Assembly (NCBI GenBank): GCA_002887195.1
Contig: PJAB01001858.1
Coordinates: 1 to 11,825 of the forward strand
Length of the DNA stretch: 11,825 nucleotides
Direction: 5' to 3'
DNA from: Chrysochromulina parva
Lineage: Eukaryota; Haptophyta; Prymnesiales; Chrysochromulinaceae
A program made the position numbers and the translations under genes. The notes beneath the pieces were generated by a model. That model was given only the letters and a program-made list of their open reading frames with translations, did no database searches and had not been told where the DNA came from. This document shows positions 1 through 6,300 of the stretch, in pieces. Each line of letters starts with the position of its first letter. Position 1 is the stretch's first letter.

Positions 1-2
1 TG

Positions 3-1136
3 AGCCTCGCGTGGCGCGCGCGGGCGCGGCGCGTCCTGTGCGCGCGGCTGTGCGCACGCGTCGGCCTGCCGCTCACGAGCAACCTCGTCGAGGTGACCGA
101 GCTCGACCTGTCGGACAGCCACGCCGCCGGTCGCCTCATCGCCGACGCGGTCGACGCATCGCGCGGGCTGCCCAACCTGGCAAAGGTGACGGGGCTGGGC
201 GGCTTTGAGGTGGACGTAGCCGCGCTGAGGCGCTTGGTGTCTTCGGATGAAGACTCATACCCGATGGCGGAGGTGCGCGCGTGCATCCGCGGCGAGGGCG
301 AGGCGCCGATGGAGGTGCTGCTCGCCGCGTGCGTGCTGCGCCACGGCGAGGCGCGCGTGCCGGCGAACGCGTTCCGCGGGGAAAGGTCCATGAGGTCTAT
401 CATGCTTCCTTCCGGCCTCACAAGCATCGGTAAGGACGCCTTCCGTGGTTGCTCCTCGATGACGTCGATCGCGCTGCCCGCCGGCCTCACGAGCCTCGGT
501 GATCATGCCTTCGCTTGCTGCTCCTCGTTGACGTCGATCGCGCTGCCCGCCAGCCTCACAAGAATCAGTGAGAGCGCCTTCATTCTCTGCTCCTCGATGA
601 CGTCGATTGAGCTGCCCGCCGGCCTCACAAGCCTCGGTAGGTACGCCTTCCATGGCTGCTCCTCGTTGACGTCGATCGAGCTGCCCGCCAGCCTCACGAG
701 CATCGGTGAGCGCGCCTTCATTCTCTGCTCCTCGATGACGTCGATTGAGCTGCCCGCCGGCCTCACGAGCCTCGGTGAGGGCGCCTTCTGTGGCTGCTCC
801 TCGTTGACGTCGATCGAGCTGCCTGCCGGCCTCACGAGCCTCGGTGAGTTCGCCTTCTATCGCTGCTCCTCGTTGACGTCTATCGCGCTGCCCGCTGGCC
901 TCACGAGCATCGGTGATCACGCCTTCTATGGCTGCTCCTCGTTGACATCGATCGAGCTGCCTGCCGGCCTCACGAGCCTCGCCCGTGACGCCTTCGATGG
1001 CTGCTCCTCTATGATGTCGATAGCGCTGCCTGCCGGCTTCGATGAAAGCATTCTCAGGTCCGCCAAAGTGCCTCCCAGCGCCATCCTTCGCTTTGTACGT
1101 CGACTGAGCTGCCCGCCGGCCTCACGAGCATCGTGA
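3..1136 (+). CDS. BspA-type leucine-rich-repeat protein, 5'-partial
   Basis: The frame is open from the left window edge (codon at 3-5) to TGA at 1134-1136, so the true start lies outside. A GTG at 93 is an internal Val, not a credible eukaryotic start. The first ~128 residues are a unique region including VTELDLSDSHAAG. Nine 23-residue repeats then follow from 387, of the form S-L/M-T-S-I-x-LPAGLTSLGxxAFxxCS, plus a partial tenth. This is the LRR_5 (BspA/TpLRR) type, a solenoid usually used for protein binding; the partner and location cannot be told from sequence. The last ~25 residues (from FDESILR) are non-repeat. LRR-like coding resumes out of frame at about 1103-1132 (TELPAGLTSI in another frame), so the C-terminus may be frameshifted or spliced differently. 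No intron is needed in the repeat block. Confident in family, not in function. Confidence 0.85.
   Translation, partial: SLAWRARARRVLCARLCARVGLPLTSNLVEVTELDLSDSHAAGRLIADAVDASRGLPNLAKVTGLGGFEVDVAALRRLVSSDEDSYPMAEVRACIRGEGEAPMEVLLAACVLRHGEARVPANAFRGERSMRSIMLPSGLTSIGKDAFRGCSSMTSIALPAGLTSLGDHAFACCSSLTSIALPASLTRISESAFILCSSMTSIELPAGLTSLGRYAFHGCSSLTSIELPASLTSIGERAFILCSSMTSIELPAGLTSLGEGAFCGCSSLTSIELPAGLTSLGEFAFYRCSSLTSIALPAGLTSIGDHAFYGCSSLTSIELPAGLTSLARDAFDGCSSMMSIALPAGFDESILRSAKVPPSAILRFVRRLSCPPASRAS
387..1007 (+). repeat. Nine tandem 69-bp LRR units
   Basis: Nine in-frame units of exactly 69 bp (23 residues), each starting at the Ser codon of S(L/M)TSI. A partial tenth unit begins at 1008. Units 3+4 and 5+6 are especially alike: both pairs read ...LPASLT...AFILCS followed by SMTSIELPAGLTSLG. 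This suggests a later duplication of a 138-bp two-unit block. The exact 69-bp period also keeps minus-strand frames open, creating spurious reverse ORFs. Confidence 0.9.
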
Positions 1137-1477
1137 ACCAAGCCGTTGTGCCCAAGGCCGCCCAAATCAAGCAGTCCCACAGTGCCCTTTCTGGTGCAGC
1201 AGTATGCCTCGCAGCCGATGGCGGCCCCACATCAGGTACATGGATCATGATGCAGACCTCTACCGCAAGTCGTGAGCCATGTCGTGAACATCCCGGCACC
1301 TGGGCCAGCCGCGCAAGTCAGCCACAGATATCTCTTTACCCTGATACGCAGCTGTATTTTGCTATTTTCGCGAACAAATATCAAGAATTCTGAATTGTCC
1401 GATCCGTTGAAAACTACAGCTGACAAGAAAGGAGAGAGTCTGATAGTACCTACAATCTACACTGGAGTCCACAGCGG
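1113..1477. repeat. Large direct repeat, copy 1
   Basis: Begins with CCGCCGGCCTCACGAGCATC and ends with TGGAGTCCACAGCGG. It is repeated almost back-to-back at 1481-1812. The copies share long blocks (AAGCCGTTGTGCCCAAGGCC, CATCCCGGCACCTGGGCCAG, CAGCTGTATTTTGCTATTTT, GAAAGGAGAGAGTCTGATAG) and differ by small indels. Copy 1 contains the last codons and stop of the LRR gene. Its first ~20 bp are LRR coding sequence, so the duplication began inside the gene. Confidence 0.9.
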
Positions 1478-1480
1478 AGT

Positions 1481-1812
1481 CCGCCGGCCTCACGAGCATC
1501 GTGACCAAGCCGTTGTGCCCAAGGCCGCTCAAATCCGCAGCAGATGGCGGCCCCACAGCAGGTACATGAATCATAATGCAGACATCTACCGCAAGTTGCG
1601 AGCCATGTCGTAAAGACGTAAACATCCCGGCACCTGGGCCAGCCGCGCAAGTAAGCCACAGATATCTTTCCCCTGATACACAGCTGTATTTTGCTATTTT
1701 CCTGAACCGAACAAACCAGAATTGTCCGATCCGTCGTGAAAACTACAGCTGAGAAAGGAGAGAGTCTGATAGTACCTACAGTCTAATCTGTTCACACTGG
1801 AGTCCACAGCGG
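1481..1812. repeat. Large direct repeat, copy 2
   Basis: Second copy of the 1113-1477 block, shorter mainly because a ~35-bp segment after CAAATC is missing. It carries a fragment of LRR coding sequence (CCGGCCTCACGAGCATCG) without a gene around it. It shows no convincing ORF of its own. Confidence 0.88.
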
Positions 1813-1935
1813 CATACTTTTCCACGATGGTTTTCCGCTCGGTTTCGACCGCTCAATTCATGCATCCATTCACACTCTTCTTGAGGCGAATGCCGGTGGC
1901 CGAAGACAGAGATACCCGCGCGCTCCTTCTCTCCC
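1813..1935. other. Short intergenic spacer before the inhibitor gene
   Basis: Unique sequence between the LRR 3' duplication and the ATG at 1936. An in-frame TGA at 1882-1884 supports 1936 as the first usable Met. No clear promoter motif is visible. Confidence 0.4.
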
Positions 1936-2888
1936 ATGGTGGTCGTCCGAGGCCTGGACCGCCTTGACGGCAGCTTGCTCTCTGGCATGCCCGACGCTCT
2001 GTGGTCTCGGCATACCGCCGAATTGCGTCAGCGCTTTGAGAACCAAGAGCCGCCGCCGCTCGGCTTCTCAGCGTTCTGTGCTCGCTTCGACACTGGCGAG
2101 CTTACCACGCTCGCCATGAGAGAGCACATGGCGGCGCCCTCGCCGCCAGCTGCAGCGGCGCCGGACGCACCAGTCCCTCCGCCAATTGCACCGGCCGCGC
2201 CGGCGGCGCGCCTGCCCTCCCGCTTTCCGGAGCACTGGGGGCCACCGCCTCTGATGCAGACGCGCGACCTGCGCCCTCTGCCGGGAGGGTATGGGATGGG
2301 CAGCGGGACGTTGGCGCGCTGGATCGCGGAGAAGATGGCGGCGGATGCGGCCGCGGCCGACGGGGCAGGCCGCGTCGGCGCATCGGAGCCGGGCCCAGTT
2401 CCTAATATGGAAGAGGCGGGCACAGTTCCGGGGTCGGTTGATGGTCTGCAGGGAGCTGGGGGCGGCGGAGGATTCCCATGCAGATTCCGTGACGAAGCAC
2501 GCCTCGGGATGGGTAGCGCCGTACCGAGCCCATCGGAGCCCGCGCGCGAGATCTGGCCAGATCTCGTGGGGGCTGAGGCCGGAGCGGCCGCAGCGGCGAT
2601 CCGTGCCGAACGTCCGGAGCAATCAGCGGTAATCAGCGGTAATCAGCGGTAATTAGGTAATGAGCGGTAATGAGTGCCGAACGTCCGGAGCTGTCTGTGG
2701 CCTTGGTGGGCGTGGACTCGATGGTTACGATGGACCACCGGCTGGACCCCTGATGACCCCTGATGACCCCTGATGACCCCAAATCCTGATGACCCCTGAT
2801 GATGGTTACGATGGACCACCGGCTGGACCGCGTCCGGATTTGGGTGCGCGCCGACGGCACGGTCGACTCTGCGCCGCGGGTCGGCTGA
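1936..2888 (+). CDS. Potato inhibitor I-type serine protease inhibitor with long N-terminal extension, interrupted twice
   Basis: If insertions at about 2603-2691 and 2720-2829 are each reduced to one copy of their flanking repeats, the 3' end encodes a full potato inhibitor I (CI-2/eglin) domain. It opens with WPDLVG, continues SVALVGVDSMVTMDHRLD and RVRIWV, and ends in PRVG followed directly by TGA (2886-2888). Domain length matches barley CI-2. The binding loop reads VTM-DHR, so the family predicts P1 Met and P1' Asp. The three scaffold Arg residues behind the loop (R in DHR, RVR) are present. Such inhibitors block subtilisin/chymotrypsin-like proteases as tight substrate mimics. The ~205 residues upstream are Pro/Ala-rich (APSPPAAAAP, PPPIAPAAPAA), unknown, and could include another start. 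Unspliced, the frame stops in the first insertion at 2652. The second insertion has no AG acceptor, so this may be a pseudogene or use non-canonical splicing. Confidence 0.72.
2603..2691 (+). repeat. Insertion 1 in the inhibitor gene with 18-bp flanking duplication
   Basis: The 18-bp coding word GTGCCGAACGTCCGGAGC occurs at 2603-2620 and again at 2674-2691. Between them are AATCAGCGGT units and variants (2621-2673). Exact removal of 71 bp restores the inhibitor frame and its normal domain length. GT-AG splicing cannot give exactly that product. A 62-bp GT-AG intron (2603-2664) would also keep the frame but replace one Arg by four residues (PVMS). Confidence 0.8.
2720..2829 (+). repeat. Insertion 2 in the inhibitor gene with 29-bp flanking duplication
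   Basis: A 29-bp coding segment encoding the reactive loop (MVTMDHRLD) occurs at 2720-2748 and 2801-2829. Between them is a CCCTGATGAC-type 10-bp array, the same kind of word that fills DGD1 introns. Copy 1 runs into CCC TGA, so unspliced translation ends just after the loop. No AG dinucleotide is present from 2691 to about 2954, so a GT-AG intron is not possible here. Confidence 0.85.
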
Positions 2889-2921
2889 CCGATTGCATGC
2901 ACGGCTGACCGATTGCATGCA
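2882..2921. repeat. 20-bp tandem duplication over the inhibitor stop codon
   Basis: CGGCTGACCGATTGCATGCA is present twice in tandem (2882-2901, 2902-2921). The inhibitor stop codon is inside copy 1. The word GATTGCATGC is the same as in DGD1 intron arrays. Confidence 0.85.
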
Positions 2922-3319
2922 CGACTGGACTTTGGGCGCCTGCGCCTCTGTCGGAGTCTCTGATGGCAGGGGCGGGAAGATCATCTTGGAAGATCACACC
3001 CCGAAATCATATGACACCTTTCTCATGCCATTTTTCCCATTTTTTTCGCAAAGAGGCACGAAGGAGCCAGAGGCACGAAGGAGCCAGCAAGCAGTTGAGT
3101 TTATCTCTAATCTCAACTCAACTCAACTCAACCTCAAGCCAAGTACGCTTCGGGTTCGGCACCAACCACAGGCAAGTACATTGTAGCACACTGTGATTCG
3201 TGTTTTTGTCTTGTGTGCGCCCCCGTCCCAAGATCTTTCAAGTTGGGCTAGTGTGTTCACATGAGCTTGGTAAATTTCGTCGTGAACCGCGCATATCTCG
3301 TCCATCCAGCTTCCCGATT
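2889..3319 (+). other. Intergenic/5' region upstream of DGD1
   Basis: About 430 bp between the inhibitor stop and the DGD1 ATG, expected to hold the inhibitor 3' UTR and the DGD1 promoter and 5' UTR. Visible items are T-rich runs (3030-3047), a 17-bp tandem pair AGGCACGAAGGAGCCAG (3054-3070, 3071-3087) and CTCAA repeats (3113-3133). No TATA box or poly(A) signal was recognised. An upstream ATG at 3261 opens a 30-codon frame that overlaps the DGD1 start. Confidence 0.4.
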
Positions 3320-6300
3320 ATGTTGCGACCAGGACTCTTGGTGCTCAGCTTGAGCTGCGGGCTCGCGGCCGGTTGGCAGGTGCCACCGATTCGCGGCGGT
3401 AGCCACCGCAGCAGCTGCACCGCCAGCTCGTGCCTGCGCCACCCGGCCGTGCGCGCTGCTGAGCCTGACGAGGCGCACGCTGCCGCCGACGGCGGCGGCA
3501 ACGGCGGCGGCGAGGAGGAGGTGAGGCAACAAGGGATCGGCATCATCAACCGGATACGGCGCCGGCGTAAAACGCTCGCCGAGAAGAGCGCCGCGAAAGG
3601 GGTGGTCGAGGGCGTCGCCAAGGACGTTGCCTCGCTCGGGCTGCTCGAGGGCGTCGCCAAGGATGTCGACATGGCCATCGCGCAGCGCCGGCGTCGGCTC
3701 AACGTGAAGCTCGGCACCTCACTCAAGACGTTCAAGCAGGAGCTGCTCGATGAGGTGTCGCTGCAGGTGGCGGCGACCAAGGAGCGGCGCCAGCTGGTGG
3801 CGGAGCGACGCGAAGCAGCGAGCCGCGACATCGCGAGCAGCTTCGACGCGCTGCGCTCCGATCTGAACGACGAGATCGAGGAGGCGCTTGCGGGCGTGCA
3901 ACGTGGCGGGCGGACGCTCGAGCGCGCCCTGCGCCAGATGCGCGACACGTGGGAGGCCGAGCTGGCGGAGCTCGTGAAGGAGGCCGAAGCCGAGCTCGAT
4001 CTCGCGGCCGACGAGATCGAAGATCTCCTCGAAGCGAGGAAAGAGGTGTGCGATGGGCGAGCAGATCACACCAGATCACACCAGATCACACCAGATCAAC
4101 CCCAGAGCCAGATGGCCCCTGGTCACCCATGACACCACCCTCCCCGCCCCCTCACCTCATCCCAGGATGCGATCCTTCGATTCATGGGGACTGCCCTTGA
4201 TGACGCTGATGACCTCACTGATGACCTCCCTTGATTGCCTCCCTCATCAGGCATGGACGCGATCCTTCGACTCATGGGAGGACAAGTGGAGGGAGCAGGG
4301 ACGTCGGGTCCTCCCAACGGCCGCGTCGCGCTTCGGAGGTGCATGCTGATTGCATGCTGATTGCCTCCCTCATCAGGTGCCAGTCGCTCGCGCTTCAATG
4401 CCTCGGCTCTGATTGCATGCTGATTGCATGCTGATTGCATGCTGATTGCATCCCTCATCAGGTGCCAGTCGCTCGCGCTTCAATGCCTCGGCGCTGCTTC
4501 CTTTTTCAAACTCCGAGCTCTCCATTCGACTGCGCGAGCTACAGACCTCCCTTGATGACATCTCGGAGGAGGTCGAGACAAGCCTCAAGCTTGTCAAGCA
4601 GCGCTGGGGCGCGTCCTCGGGCGTGTCCTCGGGCGTGAGCTCGGGCGTGAGCTCGGCGCCAGATCTGGCGAGCTCGGATGGCGCCCAGGACGACGCGATC
4701 GTCCCTATGCTGCCTCGGCTGCGTACCCTCGCCGACATGCGCATGTACGTGGCCGACGCCCTGTTCAAGGGGGAAGTGCCCGAGCTGCTCCGCCGAACGG
4801 GCGTCTTCAGCTCGCCGGATGACGGCCTGATGCGCCCGACGGCGGCCTCGGACCTGCGCCGTCCTGGGCGCCGCATCTCCATCGTGACCACCGCGGCGCT
4901 CCCGTGGATGACGGGTGAGAGCGCCGTCCTGAGCGCCTCGTCACCCATGAGTAACGGCCCACCGGCCAGTCTGAGCGCCGTCCTGAGCGCCGCCGCCTGA
5001 CCGTTCGGGCGCATGCATTTGTGCTCACCACGGCGCCCTCCTCTGTGCTCACCACGGCGCCCTGCTCTTCCGCACAGGTACGTCGATCAATCCGCTGCTG
5101 CGCGCCGCATACCTGTCGCGGGCGGGCTACAACGTGACCCTGCTGCTACCGTGGCTCGAGCTGGAGGACCAAAAGACGCTCTTCCCGCCAGGTATGCGCT
5201 GAGGACCTCTGAGGACCGCTAATGACCACTGATGACCGCTAATGACCGCTAATGACCACTGATGACCACTAATGACCGCTGATGACCGCTAATCACCGCT
5301 GATGACCGCTGAGGACCACTGATGACCGCTCCGAGGAGCATGCACGTGCTCACCACGGCGCCCGGACCCCTTCTCCTTCCACAGGCCTCTCGTTCCCATC
5401 GCAGGCGGAGCAGGAGCAGTACGCGCGCTGAGTCCATGCTGAGTCCATGCTGAGTGCATGATGAGTGCATGATGAGTGCATGCTGATTGCCTCCCTCATC
5501 GGAGCAGGAGCAGTACGTGCGCTGGTGGTGCGCGACAGCATGCAAGTGCTCACCACGGCGCCCTCCCCCTTTCCCCACAGGTACGTGCGATGGTGGTGCG
5601 CGACTCGAGCCAAGGCAGATGCGCCCAGGCTGCGACTGGCATGGTACGCCGCGACTGATTGCATGCTGATTGCCTCCCTCCTCGCATGCTGATTGCGACT
5701 GATTGCGGCTTGATTGCCCCCCTCATTAGGTACCCCGCGCTCTACTCGTCCACGCTCGGTGCGATCATCCAATCGACCAACGATATCATTGCATGCATCC
5801 CTAAAAAGGAGCGGGACGTCGTGATCCTCGAAGAACCCGAGCACCTCAACTGGTACCACCACGGCGCGCGCTGGACTGACGAATTCAGCCACGTGGTCGG
5901 GATCGCGCACACCAATTACCTGCAGTACGCTCGCTACAACACCGAGGGCGTCGTCAAGTCCGGTGCGCCTCTGATGGCCTCGGATGGCCTCGGAATTGCC
6001 TCTGATGACCTCTAATGACCTCTAATGACCTCTAATGACCTCTGATGGCCCTCTGATGGCCTCTGATGAGCTCTGATTGTCGATCTCATCAGGCGAGATC
6101 AAAGAGATGTTTGTCTCCTACTTGAACAACATCGTGTGCTCCGCGTATACTGACGTCGTCGTCAAGCTCTCGGCAACGCTGCCCGACGTTCCAGGTGCAT
6201 GTCGTTCATTGCCATATGATTGCCTCTGACTGCCTATGATTGCCTCTGATTGCCAAGCTCTCGGCAACGCTGCTCGGCGTTCCAGGTGATGGCCACCGAT

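Noticed and set aside
255..920. 221-residue minus-strand ORF and companion minus frames over the LRR gene
   Set aside because: The 69-bp period is a multiple of three, so all frames across the repeats stay open. The sense-strand LRR solenoid is clearly the real product.
2028..2622. Minus-strand ORFs of 131 and 184 residues opposite the inhibitor gene
   Set aside because: GC-rich antisense frames with Arg/Ala-biased composition and no recognisable domain, whereas the plus strand has a clear inhibitor domain.
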